A DNA stretch of 33,877 nt from Solirubrobacterales bacterium. Lineage in GTDB: Bacteria > Actinomycetota > Thermoleophilia > Solirubrobacterales > Solirubrobacteraceae. Below are positions 6,987 through 14,770 of the stretch, piece after piece. The notes under the pieces were generated by a model, which worked only from the letters and a program-made list of their open reading frames with translations, searched no databases and was not told where the DNA came from. The stretch is from assembly GCA_003137075.1 (NCBI GenBank), contig PLES01000054.1:12734-46610 (forward strand), given 5' to 3'. The translations under genes and the position numbers were made by a program. Position 1 is the stretch's first letter, and the number at the start of each line of letters is the position of its first letter.

Positions 6987-7997
6987 CTAGGAGCTGAGCA
7001 CGCCGACTCTCGCCTCACCGAGCACGGCAAGCGAGCTCAATCGGCCCTCGATCGTCATCGCCTGAAGCACCACCATCAGCTCGTCCGCACCCGTCTGGCG
7101 CAGGAAGCCGTCGAAGTACTCGTGCACCAGGCGCTGGGTTCCCACCGCGGTGTACGTGAGCATCTCGTCGACATGCGTCGCGGCTCCCGTGCTGAGCAGT
7201 TGGTCGGCCTGTACGTCGCTCATCTCCAGGTCCCTGACGCCGATCTGGCGGCCGTAGAGGTTGACGGCCCGCCGGCGCCGCGTCGCTTGGAACTCGGCTT
7301 TGGCGGCGCTCTCGGTCTGCGCGGCGATCACGTTCACGCCGGCGATCACATAGGGCCGCTCGAGCTGTTCCGACGGTTTGAATTCGCTCCGGTAGGTCGC
7401 GATCGCGGCATCGAGCGCTGCCGGCGAGAAGTGCGAGGCGAAGGCGTACGGCAGGCCCATCGCGGCGGCCAGTTGGGCGCCGAACAACGAGGAGCCGAGG
7501 ATGTAGAGCGGGACATTTGAGCCCTTGCCTGGGACCGCGTCGACGCCTGGCACCAAGCTGTGGCCGGTCAGGTAGCCCTGCAGCTCCGCCACATCCTGGG
7601 GGAAGCTCTCCGCGGATCTGGGATCGCGACGCAGTGCGTACATCGTCTTCTGGTCGGAGCCGGGTGCCCGCCCGAGACCAAGGTCGATCCGCCCGGGGTA
7701 CATGGCTTCGAGCGTGCCGAACTGCTCCGCGATCAGCAGCGGCGCGTGGTTGGGCAACATCACGCCGCCGGCGCCAAGCCTGATGCTCTTGGTATGCGCG
7801 CCGACATGCGCGATCAAGACGCTCGTGGCAGACGAGGCAATGCTCGGCATGTTGTGGTGCTCGGCGTACCAGACGCGCTCATAGCCGAGCGCTTCGGCCT
7901 GGCGCGCGAGTTCAACGCTAGCGGCGAAGCTGTCGCTCGCCGACTCGCCGGCGCCGATTGGCGCCAGGTCGAGAATGGACAGCCGCGTGTCGCCCAT
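6987..7997 (-). CDS. LLM-class flavin-dependent monooxygenase (MsnO8-like)
   Basis: A 336-residue bacterial luciferase-like TIM-barrel oxidoreductase. It opens with [19 protein letters not shown] and contains [80 protein letters not shown], typical of the single-subunit LLM group that uses FMNH2 (or F420). Substrate unknown. It is the second gene of a two-gene unit: its ATG is 5 nt after the stop of the upstream small ORF, with no separate Shine-Dalgarno, so translation is probably coupled. The shared promoter at 8371-8415 has two symmetrical operators, suggesting induction by a small molecule. Confidence 0.93.
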   Translation of the reverse strand: MGDTRLSILDLAPIGAGESASDSFAASVELARQAEALGYERVWYAEHHNMPSIASSATSVLIAHVGAHTKSIRLGAGGVMLPNHAPLLIAEQFGTLEAMYPGRIDLGLGRAPGSDQKTMYALRRDPRSAESFPQDVAELQGYLTGHSLVPGVDAVPGKGSNVPLYILGSSLFGAQLAAAMGLPYAFASHFSPAALDAAIATYRSEFKPSEQLERPYVIAGVNVIAAQTESAAKAEFQATRRRRAVNLYGRQIGVRDLEMSDVQADQLLSTGAATHVDEMLTYTAVGTQRLVHEYFDGFLRQTGADELMVVLQAMTIEGRLSSLAVLGEARVGVLSS

Positions 7998-8002
7998 CAG
8001 AG

Positions 8003-8329
8003 CTAGTGAGCTTCGAGCAGCCGCTGTGCGCGCATCGCGTGAGCGACCCGGCCGCTGCGGTTCCAGCAGGCACGCTTTCGCGGACCGCTCTCATCCTGTG
8101 AGGAGAGCGGTTGATGCGCCTCTACCGCGCTGACGGTGATCTCGGATTCGGCGGCCGCAAAGCTGGCCAGGTCGATCGGGGCGGTGATGGCGGCCACCTG
8201 CTGGCGCGCCGTTTCGCGTGCCGTTCCGGCGAGTTCGCGGATGTACCCGGCGAAGACAGCGTCGTTGAAGCGCGCGGCTTGCGAGCGGCGGACCGATGCT
8301 GTGGGGAAGTCTGTGGTTGCGGTGCTCAT
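8003..8329 (-). CDS. Hypothetical protein, first gene of LLM monooxygenase operon
   Basis: A 108-residue protein that I do not recognise. It begins [35 protein letters not shown], is Ala/Arg-rich and soluble, and has a single cysteine near residue 88 in [19 protein letters not shown]. There is no signal peptide, membrane segment or helix-turn-helix signature. The start is well supported: AAGGAG is 6 nt upstream of ATG 8329. The position right after a dual-operator promoter and 5 nt before the monooxygenase makes it the leading gene of that operon, so it may be a partner or small accessory protein; this is inference only. Confidence 0.72.
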   Translation of the reverse strand: MSTATTDFPTASVRRSQAARFNDAVFAGYIRELAGTARETARQQVAAITAPIDLASFAAAESEITVSAVEAHQPLSSQDESGPRKRACWNRSGRVAHAMRAQRLLEAH

Positions 8330-8370
8330 GGGTCTCCTTAGTCCGTGGCTCGGGCCTTCACTTGAGAGGT

Positions 8371-8415
8371 GGAGGCTGCCTCCGGTAATATAGCGGAGGC
8401 AGCCTCCGTATTCAA
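8371..8415 (-). promoter_or_regulatory. Sigma70-type promoter with two palindromic operators
   Basis: On the minus strand TTGAAT (8415-8410), a 17-nt spacer, and TATATT (8392-8387) form a near-consensus promoter. The spacer is filled by CGGAGGCAGCCTCCG (8394-8408), and a second copy GGAGGCTGCCTCC lies just downstream of the -10 (8371-8383). Together the two make a perfect 14-bp inverted repeat around GTAATATAG. The geometry is that of a TetR-type repressor site controlling the unknown ORF and the LLM gene; no cognate regulator lies adjacent. Confidence 0.85.
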
Positions 8416-8562
8416 CTTAATGCTGCGGCAACATCGAAATCAGTGACGAATGTCCGATCTGACGCTAAGGTTGTCTGGTCAGGCAGCGACGGCAACCAGC
8501 GGCGAGATATCTCGTTGTTTAAGTGTCCCCGCTCCAAATCCGCCCGATCTCCTGGTGCCCGC

Positions 8563-8580
8563 GGCCCGCGAAAGCGGGCC
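8563..8580. terminator. GC-rich hairpin downstream of radical SAM gene
   Basis: GGCCCGC-GAAA-GCGGGCC forms a 7-bp stem with a GNRA tetraloop, about 40 nt beyond the radical SAM stop. No T-run follows, so termination is likely but not certain. The remainder of 8416-8619 holds only overlapping GC-rich hairpins and no convincing ORF. Confidence 0.5.
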
Positions 8581-8619
8581 CCCGGCGTTAAGGGGCGTTT
8601 GCATACGCCGCCTGACGGG

Positions 8620-9651
8620 TCAGAAGAGACTCGCCTGAACCGTCGGCGGCTCTGGTTCCCGGCCCGCACTTACCACCTTCGGCTCGAGCTGCAAAACGCG
8701 GGCGAAGCGCTGCCTCGGCGGCATCATCGGCCCCTCCAGCAGCTTGGTGAGCTCGCGTCGCTCAGCCACCGGCAAGTAAGAGCGACGCCGGTAGAGCGAC
8801 TCGTACCGCGGCACCAGTTCCGGCCGCTGCTCCGACAGCCACTCCATGAAAACCTCCCTCACCCCCCGCCGTAGGTGCAGCGCGATTCCGCTGATGTAGC
8901 CGGCCCCCGCCTCCGTGGCGAGCCGCACCACCTCACGCACCTGCGCGGGCGAATCGTTGATCCCCGGCATCAGCGGCGCGATCAGCACCCCGGTCCTGAT
9001 GCCGGCCCGCGTCAGCTCGGCGACCGCTTCGAGCCGAGCCTTGGGGTTCGGAGTGCGCGGCTCGGTCGCGCGCCAGGCCTTCTGGTCAAGCGTTGGGATT
9101 GACAGCGCCGCGCTGAAATCGGTCACCGCGTCGAGCTCGGACATCAGGTCGAGGTCGCGCATCAGCAGCGGCGACTTGGTCAGTACCGAGCAGGGGTTAC
9201 GCGCGTCACGCATCGTCTGCCAGATGCCGCGCATCAGCTCGTAGCGCTTCTCCACCCACTGGTACGGGTCGGTGTTCGTTCCGAGCGCCACGTGCTCCCC
9301 CTGCCAGCTCTTGCGGGCGAGCTCCGCCCGCAGACGTTCAGGCGCGTTGACCTTGACGACGATCTCGCGCTCGAAGTCACGCCCGGCGTCAAAGCCGAGG
9401 TACTCATGGGTCGGGCGCGCGAAGCAGTACACGCAGGCATGGGTGCATCCCCGATAGGGGTTCACGGTCCAGCGGAACGGAACCTGGCTGGCTTCGGGTA
9501 CGCGGTTCAGGACCGACTTGGCGTGAACCTCGTAAAAGCGCGTGTCGATCGCCTCGGGAGCGTCGAAGTGGCGCACCGTGACGTCGTGGTACCCCGGCAG
9601 CCGCGGCTCCGCTTCCCGACCGATCATCTGCTGCTCCCATCGCACGAACAT
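8620..9651 (-). CDS. Rv2578c-family radical SAM protein, SOS-box controlled
   Basis: A 343-residue radical SAM enzyme. The [4Fe-4S]-binding CxxxCxxC motif is RGCTHACVYCFARPTHEYLGF at about residue 61, preceded by NPYRGC; ALGTNTDPYQWVEKRYELMRGIWQ and the LIAPLMPGIND segment are characteristic of the Rv2578c/SPL-like group. The tail carries VREVFMEWL and a basic end. Reaction unknown. Start ATG 9651 fits the family N-terminus (MFVRWEQQ). That ATG lies inside a perfect LexA palindrome, so the gene is probably damage-induced; from memory, Rv2578c is also reported among SOS-box genes in Mycobacterium tuberculosis. Confidence 0.92.
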   Translation of the reverse strand: MFVRWEQQMIGREAEPRLPGYHDVTVRHFDAPEAIDTRFYEVHAKSVLNRVPEASQVPFRWTVNPYRGCTHACVYCFARPTHEYLGFDAGRDFEREIVVKVNAPERLRAELARKSWQGEHVALGTNTDPYQWVEKRYELMRGIWQTMRDARNPCSVLTKSPLLMRDLDLMSELDAVTDFSAALSIPTLDQKAWRATEPRTPNPKARLEAVAELTRAGIRTGVLIAPLMPGINDSPAQVREVVRLATEAGAGYISGIALHLRRGVREVFMEWLSEQRPELVPRYESLYRRRSYLPVAERRELTKLLEGPMMPPRQRFARVLQLEPKVVSAGREPEPPTVQASLF

Positions 9652-9658
9652 ATGTTCG
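9645..9658. promoter_or_regulatory. LexA/SOS box overlapping radical SAM start
   Basis: CGAACATATGTTCG is a perfect 14-bp palindrome and matches the actinobacterial/Gram-positive LexA consensus CGAAC-N4-GTTCG. The start codon of the radical SAM gene sits in its centre. Confidence 0.88.
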
Positions 9659-9704
9659 CATACGGCGGGGACGGGTCGGACTCAGCGCCCGCGCACACGA
9701 CTGC

Positions 9705-10151
9705 TCAGGACGCCTCTACGGCCGCCTTGATGCGCAGCGCGAACGCCGGTGCGTCCTTGACGGCGGCCTTGGCCGCGAAGCCGACGAGTAGCTTGCCGAC
9801 GCCATGGCCCTCGAGCGTGTTGTGGATCGTGACCTTTGTCTGCGTGTCGCTGATCGCCTCGAGGTCGTAGCCACCCTCGGGGACCGTGACCGAGTTCTTC
9901 GAGCGCTCGACCCAGCGGAGCTTTGTGGGTGCCTCAAAGACGGTGATCTCGAACTTCCGGCTGGACTTCATGCCGGCATCCTTGACGGTGCTCTCGAAGA
10001 TCGTGCCAACGCCGCTCGGTCCCGCCGGCGTCTTGCGGATCTCCTGAACCCGGGGGCTGAACTTCGGGTCGTTGGTCCCCTCTGCCAGGAACGCGAACAC
10101 CTGATCAATCGGCTTGTCGATCACTGCTGACCCGCTGAATCCATGCGCCAT
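9705..10151 (-). CDS. SRPBCC-superfamily (polyketide cyclase/START-like) protein
   Basis: A 148-residue START-like helix-grip protein. It begins with the usual pattern of a strand followed by a helix (GFSGSAVIDKPIDQVFAFLAEGTNDPKFSP), continues with SGVGTIFESTV and FEITVFEAPTKLRWVERS, and ends in a long amphipathic helix. Such proteins bind hydrophobic ligands; the ligand here cannot be named. AGGAG lies about 10 nt before ATG 10151. It is on the same strand as the radical SAM gene and 53 bp upstream of it, but the SOS box in between suggests separate control. Confidence 0.85.
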   Translation of the reverse strand: MAHGFSGSAVIDKPIDQVFAFLAEGTNDPKFSPRVQEIRKTPAGPSGVGTIFESTVKDAGMKSSRKFEITVFEAPTKLRWVERSKNSVTVPEGGYDLEAISDTQTKVTIHNTLEGHGVGKLLVGFAAKAAVKDAPAFALRIKAAVEAS

Positions 10152-10222
10152 GCCGGTTCTGCTCCTCAGTTGATGACTCGTGTTGACTACACCCTAGTGA
10201 GAAGGCCGATCCGCCCGCGTGA

Positions 10223-10852
10223 TCAAGACGAGCACGAGGACCGGATGAAGCCAAGCGCGGTGAAGGCCCGCGCGTAGATCTCACGGATGACGTCCTGTTT
10301 GTGAGCGTTGTACGCCTCCACGTCGCCGCCCGCTGCGCTGATCTGCGCCGATGCGTCGCGTTTCGCGCTCAGGTAGAGCTCGCAGTCGGCTGGGTTGGCA
10401 CGCAGCCAGTCCCGGAAGATCACATGGCGGGCCGACTCTGCACAGTCCGGAGACCAGACGTGAAGGTTGCAGCGCGGCTCAGCGTGGCGCAGCAGCCGAT
10501 GCTCGTACCACCAGGGTTCGCGGATCACCAGCTCGAAACCGTGAAGCTCAAGCGCCGGCACGTAGCTCGCTTCATCGGTCCCATCGGCAACCGTGAGGTC
10601 GATGTCAATCGTCGGCTTGGCGGCAAGGCCAGGCACCGAAGTCGACCCGACATGGTCCAGCGCCAGCACCGCCGGGCCGAGCGCAGCCCTGATCCGGCGA
10701 GCCAAGGTTTCGTAAAGCTCGGGCCAGGCCGGATCGTAAGGCGCCAGCCCCAGCTCAGTCGTCGGCCCGTGCGCGCCGACGAAGTGGCTCTGACCCTCCG
10801 GGGCCTGCGCCGCGTTGAAAGTGACGATCTCCGCGGCACTCAGCATCTCCAT
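10223..10852 (-). CDS. GrpB family (UPF0157) nucleotidyltransferase-fold protein
   Basis: About 210 residues with the minimal nucleotidyltransferase fold of the GrpB/UPF0157 family: LAPYDPAWPELYETLARRIRAALG, the signature DHVGSTSVPGLAAKPTIDIDLTV (GS and DxD motifs), then CNLHVWSPDCAESARHVIFRDWLRANP and a helical C-terminus ending KQDVIREIYARA. Some relatives are fused to CoaE, but the function of stand-alone members is unclear. The track's start at 10900 runs into the divergent gene; ATG 10852 or 10846 is more likely, and there is no decisive ribosome binding site. Confidence 0.88.
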   Translation of the reverse strand: MEMLSAAEIVTFNAAQAPEGQSHFVGAHGPTTELGLAPYDPAWPELYETLARRIRAALGPAVLALDHVGSTSVPGLAAKPTIDIDLTVADGTDEASYVPALELHGFELVIREPWWYEHRLLRHAEPRCNLHVWSPDCAESARHVIFRDWLRANPADCELYLSAKRDASAQISAAGGDVEAYNAHKQDVIREIYARAFTALGFIRSSCSS

Positions 10853-10881
10853 ATGATCGTGTGCGAGACAAGGAGAAGACT

Positions 10882-11745
10882 TTGAGCAAAAGAATCGCAC
10901 TCACCGGAGGCAGCGGCAAGGCCGGGCGCGTCGTCGCCGCTGACCTGCTGGAGCACGGCTACGAGGTGCTCAACATCGACACGCGGCCCTCACCTGAATC
11001 ACCCAACCCCGATGCGCCGGTGCCGTTCTACCGGGCCGACCTGACCGACTATGGACAGACGCTGGAGGCGATCAGCGGCGGAGACGGCTGGGCCCCGCTC
11101 GACACCGTGGTGCACCTCGCGGCGATCCCGTCACCTGTGCACGGAACGCCGGAGCACACCTTCCGAACCAACATCACCAGCACCTACAACGTCTTCTCGG
11201 CGGCCGCCAGACTCGGCATCAAGCGCGTGGTCTGGGCGTCGAGCGAAACCACGCTCGGGCTCCCGTTCGACCGCGCGCCGGATTACGCGCCGGTTGATGA
11301 GGCGCACATGTACCCGGAGACCAGTTACGCGCTCTCAAAGGTCCTGGGTGAAGAGATGGCCAGGCAGTTCAGCCGCCGGTTCGCAACGACGATCATCGGC
11401 CTGCGCTTCTCGAACATCATGGTTCGCGAGGACTACAAGAACTTCCCCAAGTACTGGGATGACCCGAGCCTCAGGCGCTGGAACCTCTGGGGCTACGTCG
11501 ACGAGAGCCACGTCAATGAGAGCGTGCGACTCGCGCTCGACGCCGAGATCTCGGGCGCCGACAGCTTCATCATCGCGGCCGCAGACACCGTCATGAAACG
11601 CCCGAGCCGTGAGCTGATGGCCGAGTCGTTCCCGGATGTGCCTGTCGCGGAACACGTGAGCGGGTTCGACACGCTGCTCGACATCCGCAAGGCCCGCTCA
11701 GTGCTCGGCTACACGGCGCCGTTCAGCTGGCGCGAGCTCTTCTGA
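10882..11745 (+). CDS. NAD(P)-dependent SDR-family epimerase/dehydrogenase
   Basis: An extended short-chain dehydrogenase of about 288 residues. The Rossmann motif is ALTGGSGKAGR near residue 5, the active-site YxxxK is SYALSKVLGE, and VVHLAAIPSP and FRTNITSTYNVFSAA are typical of sugar-nucleotide epimerases or uronate dehydrogenases. The substrate cannot be fixed from sequence. The track starts at GTG 10861, but TTG 10882 is preferred because AAGGAG at 10870-10875 gives 6 nt spacing and the protein then begins MSKRIALTGG. It is divergent from GrpB with about 30 bp between, so the promoters probably overlap. Confidence 0.9.
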   Translation: MSKRIALTGGSGKAGRVVAADLLEHGYEVLNIDTRPSPESPNPDAPVPFYRADLTDYGQTLEAISGGDGWAPLDTVVHLAAIPSPVHGTPEHTFRTNITSTYNVFSAAARLGIKRVVWASSETTLGLPFDRAPDYAPVDEAHMYPETSYALSKVLGEEMARQFSRRFATTIIGLRFSNIMVREDYKNFPKYWDDPSLRRWNLWGYVDESHVNESVRLALDAEISGADSFIIAAADTVMKRPSRELMAESFPDVPVAEHVSGFDTLLDIRKARSVLGYTAPFSWRELF

Positions 11746-11800
11746 GCGCAGCCGGTTTGCGGCGGGCCGCCGCGGCTCCGCGGTATCGATAGGCGGCACC

Positions 11801-11828
11801 GTCCCTCTCACCAGCGGGTGAGAGGGAC
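11801..11828. terminator. Perfect 12-bp hairpin between convergent genes
   Basis: GTCCCTCTCACC-AGCG-GGTGAGAGGGAC is a flawless stem with a tetraloop between the SDR gene (+) and the UPF0173 hydrolase (-). It lacks a T-run on either side but is positioned as a bidirectional terminator. Confidence 0.8.
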
Positions 11829-11838
11829 GACGGCAACG

Positions 11839-12513
11839 TCAGGCCGCGTGGGTCTCGCCCGGCTCGAGCACCACCACGTTCGACGTGGTGGCCGATTCGA
11901 CGTCGGCCTTGAATGCGTGCGCGTCGGCCGCTATCGCGGGGAAGGTGTTGTAGTGGCACGGGATCACGGTCTTGGCGTCGATCAGGCCGACCGCGTCGAC
12001 GGCGTCGAAGCGGTCCATCGTGTAGTGGCCGCCGATGCAGAGCAGCGCGAAATCGATCGGGTGGCGCTTGCCGACCAGCTGCAGGTCGGAGAAGAGGCCG
12101 GTGTCGCCGACGTGGTAGACGATCGTGTCCTTGAAGTTGATCAGCAGCCCCGCGGGCGTGCTGACCGTGCCCTTCGGGGTCGTCGAGGTGTGCCAGGCAG
12201 GCACCATCTTCACCCAGCCCCAGCCGAACGTGACGGTGCCGCCGATGTTGATGTCGAGGACCTCGATGCCCTCCTGACCAAGCTCCGCCGCCAGCTCCAC
12301 GATCGCCAGCACCGGCGCGCCGGTGCGCTTGGAGATCGCGACCGAGTCACCAACGTGGTCACCGTGGCCGTGCGTCAGCAGGATCGTTGTCGCCTGGACC
12401 TCGTCGGCGGTGATCGCCGCCGTGGGATTGCCTGTCAAGAACGGGTCGATCAGTACGGTCGTGTCGCCATCGGAGAGCGTGAACGCCGCGTGGCCGAGAT
12501 ACCTGATTTCCAT
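11839..12513 (-). CDS. UPF0173 metal-dependent hydrolase (metallo-beta-lactamase fold)
   Basis: A 224-residue MBL-fold hydrolase. Metal ligands are visible in THGHGDHVGD (HxHxDH, residues about 48-57), HTS near 107, GDTG near 137 and the terminal PCHYNTFP histidine; the N-terminus MEIRYLGHAAFTL is the family hallmark. It probably binds two zinc or other divalent ions in the cytosol; the substrate is not known for UPF0173. AAGG lies upstream of ATG 12513. It is 6 bp after the small ORF 12520-12867, so the two are probably co-transcribed. Confidence 0.92.
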   Translation of the reverse strand: MEIRYLGHAAFTLSDGDTTVLIDPFLTGNPTAAITADEVQATTILLTHGHGDHVGDSVAISKRTGAPVLAIVELAAELGQEGIEVLDINIGGTVTFGWGWVKMVPAWHTSTTPKGTVSTPAGLLINFKDTIVYHVGDTGLFSDLQLVGKRHPIDFALLCIGGHYTMDRFDAVDAVGLIDAKTVIPCHYNTFPAIAADAHAFKADVESATTSNVVVLEPGETHAA

Positions 12514-12519
12514 GGATTT

Positions 12520-12867
12520 CTAGTCCTTCCGATCGGTGGTGTCAGAAGTGGTCCCATCGCCCGCGTAACGCAACTCGCGAGCGAGCTCGAAGCCGACAGC
12601 GACGCCGACGAGCATGCTCAGTCGCGTCTCCTCGGCGAACAGCGTCCGGATCGCCGTGAGGCGATGATGCGGCTCCTCGATCGCGAGCGCGTCCTTGATC
12701 GCCGCCTCATGGGCGGTGTCGAACCAGCCGCCCTCGTGCAGCGCGCCGGCCAATAGCTTCTGCAGCCCGGGCGCAAGACGCGAGACCACGTCCTGTGCGG
12801 CGTTCAGACGGCCGGGGTCGCTGAGCGCGTTTACGGCCGCGTCGAGTTCAGCGTCGGTGAAGCTCAC
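12520..12867 (-). CDS. Hypothetical 115-aa helical protein in operon with UPF0173 hydrolase
   Basis: I cannot assign this protein with confidence. It is predicted helical and acidic (SFTDAELDAAVNALSDPGRLNAAQDVVSRLAPGLQKLLAGALHEGGWFDTAHEAAIKDAL), with a C-terminal RLSMLVGVAVGFELARELRY helix and no cysteines or membrane signal. It starts at GTG 12867 without a clear Shine-Dalgarno and ends 6 bp before the UPF0173 hydrolase. The consistent coding frame and tight spacing argue that it is real; a partner role for the hydrolase is a guess. Confidence 0.75.
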   Translation of the reverse strand: MSFTDAELDAAVNALSDPGRLNAAQDVVSRLAPGLQKLLAGALHEGGWFDTAHEAAIKDALAIEEPHHRLTAIRTLFAEETRLSMLVGVAVGFELARELRYAGDGTTSDTTDRKD

Positions 12868-12903
12868 TTGTTCAGGGTCGCAGATCCGGACGCGCGGCCG
12901 GGG

Positions 12904-13677
12904 TCAGACCGGATGGATCTTCGCCAGCAGGTAACCGAGTGTGACGCCCGCGGCCACGCCGACGCCACCCGCGGCCCAGCTCGCCTGGCCGAAGAGGACC
13001 GTGCTGGTCGCCAGCGGCATCAGGATCATGACCAGCGCCAGCACGCCAGCGCCGAGCAGGTCGCCGTCGATCTCCTGCTTACGTGTCAGCCGCCTCAGGT
13101 CGGGAACCGCCCACGCCACCAACAGGGCCAACGCCGCGCCGTTGGCGCCGCTGATCGGCTGTGAGCTCGCGAGGCCGCCAACCGCGATCCCGCCAACTCC
13201 CCCGATCAGGAACAGCGCAACCACCACGATCGGTCCGTGACGGCGTTCCATCAGCGTCCCGAAGAGCCCGATAATTCCCAGCGCCACAAACGCGTAGCCG
13301 GTGTTGGTGTAGATGAAAGGCGCGACGAAGGTGCGCCACCACTGGCTCTCGAGGTGGTTCCAGACCACCAGGTTGATCAGGGAGACGGCGCCGGTGCGCC
13401 AGATCAGGCAGCCGAGCACACCGAGGATCAGCAGCACGATCGTCGCGTACGGATGCGAGTCATGTCTGATCCCCGGGATCTCACCGCGACGCAGCCGCGG
13501 GAGTGACGGTGCCGGGGGTCTGCGGCTGATCTTTTCGGAGATCCGGCCATGTCGATCGAGCTTGGGCGCGCGTTTACGCAACCGGTTGCCGCAGTACGGG
13601 CACTCGGTGATGTAAGGGCTCACTTCGGACCCGCAGTTCTTGCAGATCACGAAGAGATCTGGGCCGCCGGCGCTCAC
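12904..13677 (-). CDS. Rhomboid-like membrane protein with N-terminal zinc ribbon, catalytic Ser and His apparently absent
   Basis: A 257-residue protein. Residues 13-32 form a zinc ribbon (CKNCGSEVSPYITECPYCGNRL), followed by a basic linker and six hydrophobic helices from about residue 75. Rhomboid landmarks are present: a WRTFVAPFIYTNTGYAFVALGIIGLFGTLMERRHG segment and a helix with ISGANGAALALL. Active rhomboids have GxSG there; this gene has GANG, and the last helix reads SWAAGGVGVAAG where the catalytic His would be expected. I therefore infer an inactive, iRhom-like protein. The GTG start has only a weak ribosome binding site. Confidence 0.82.
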   Translation of the reverse strand: MSAGGPDLFVICKNCGSEVSPYITECPYCGNRLRKRAPKLDRHGRISEKISRRPPAPSLPRLRRGEIPGIRHDSHPYATIVLLILGVLGCLIWRTGAVSLINLVVWNHLESQWWRTFVAPFIYTNTGYAFVALGIIGLFGTLMERRHGPIVVVALFLIGGVGGIAVGGLASSQPISGANGAALALLVAWAVPDLRRLTRKQEIDGDLLGAGVLALVMILMPLATSTVLFGQASWAAGGVGVAAGVTLGYLLAKIHPV

Positions 13678-13778
13678 CAGCCGAAGTTTAGGGAGTGTGA
13701 CCTAGCGAATCCCAGGCCGCCGACAGGATTAGACTCGCCCCCAGGAAAACTTTCGTATCTCCGACTGAGGTGGACTAA

Positions 13779-14699
13779 ATGCCATTGGGCTACGACGGCA
13801 GTTTGTACATCCTTGCTTTTGATCATCGAGGCTCGTTTCAGAAGAACATGTTCGGCATCCAAGGCGATGCGGACGCGGAACAAACCGAGACGATCGCCGA
13901 CACAAAGCGGCTGATCTTCGAAGGGATGACGCAGGCGGTAACGCGCGGCGCCCATCCCGACTCGACCGGCGTGCTCGTCGACGAGCAGTTCGGCAGTGAC
14001 GTGCCGGCGCGCGCCCGCGACGCCGGGCTGCGCCTGGCGATGCCGGTCGAGAAGTCAGGCCAGAACGAGTTCGACTTCCAATACGGGGACGACGACTTCC
14101 CAGCCCACATCGAGAAGTACAACCCCGACTTCGCGAAGGTTCTGGTCCGGTACAACGTGGGTGATGACGCGGAGATGAACGAACGCCAGCTCGAGCGTCT
14201 CAAACGCCTCGCCGACTGGCTGCACGAGCACGATCGCAAGTTCCTGTTTGAGCTGCTGGTGCCTGCGACTGAGGAGCAGCTGGCTTCGGTCGACGGCAGC
14301 GCCGACCGCTACGACGCTGAACTGCGGCCGGAGCTGATGCGCGAGTCAATTGAGGCGATCCAGAACTACGGGATCGAAGTCGACATCTGGAAGATCGAAG
14401 GCCTCGACGCCCAATCGGATGCGGACATGCTCGCGCGCCAGGCCCGTTCCGGCGCCGGCCGCGAGGGCGTGACCTGCGTGCTGCTCGGCCGCGGCGCCTC
14501 AACCGAGAAGGTCGAACAGTGGCTGCAGGCGGCGGCTCCGGTGACCGGCTTCATCGGCTTCGCGATCGGCCGTTCGATCTGGTGGGACGCCCTACGCGGC
14601 TACCTTGACAAAACGCTAACGCGCGATCAAGCGGTGACACAGGTGGCCGACAACTACCTGCACTTCGTGAAGGTTTACGAGGACGCGCTGCCGGGCTGA
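13779..14699 (+). CDS. DUF2090 aldolase-like TIM-barrel protein
   Basis: A 306-residue protein matching DUF2090, the domain found fused to the C-terminus of the inositol-catabolic kinase IolC. It opens LYILAFDHRGSFQKNMFG, has VLVDEQFGSDVPARARDAGLRLAMPVEKSGQNEFDFQYG, and carries the putative Schiff-base lysine in VDIWKIEGLD, then GFIGFAIGRSIWWDALRGYL. It is probably a class I aldolase or phosphosugar enzyme in the cytosol, but no inositol genes are nearby, so the pathway is open. GAGGTGG is 7 nt before ATG 13779. It is divergent from the rhomboid-like gene with 100 bp between. Confidence 0.85.
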   Translation: MPLGYDGSLYILAFDHRGSFQKNMFGIQGDADAEQTETIADTKRLIFEGMTQAVTRGAHPDSTGVLVDEQFGSDVPARARDAGLRLAMPVEKSGQNEFDFQYGDDDFPAHIEKYNPDFAKVLVRYNVGDDAEMNERQLERLKRLADWLHEHDRKFLFELLVPATEEQLASVDGSADRYDAELRPELMRESIEAIQNYGIEVDIWKIEGLDAQSDADMLARQARSGAGREGVTCVLLGRGASTEKVEQWLQAAAPVTGFIGFAIGRSIWWDALRGYLDKTLTRDQAVTQVADNYLHFVKVYEDALPG

Positions 14700-14770
14700 G
14701 CACAATCTGCCCGGGTGTGGAAAGACCTACCGTCGCCCGCACCCGGGTAATCCGCTACTTTTCGCCGTCG

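Noticed and set aside
8412-8669. Minus-strand ORF between the LLM promoter and the radical SAM gene
   Set aside because: It covers the terminator-like hairpin, overlaps the radical SAM 3' end, has no ribosome binding site and no family resemblance.
13842-13856. GAACATGTTC palindrome resembling a LexA site
   Set aside because: The spacer between half-sites is 2 rather than 4 bases and it lies inside the DUF2090 gene.
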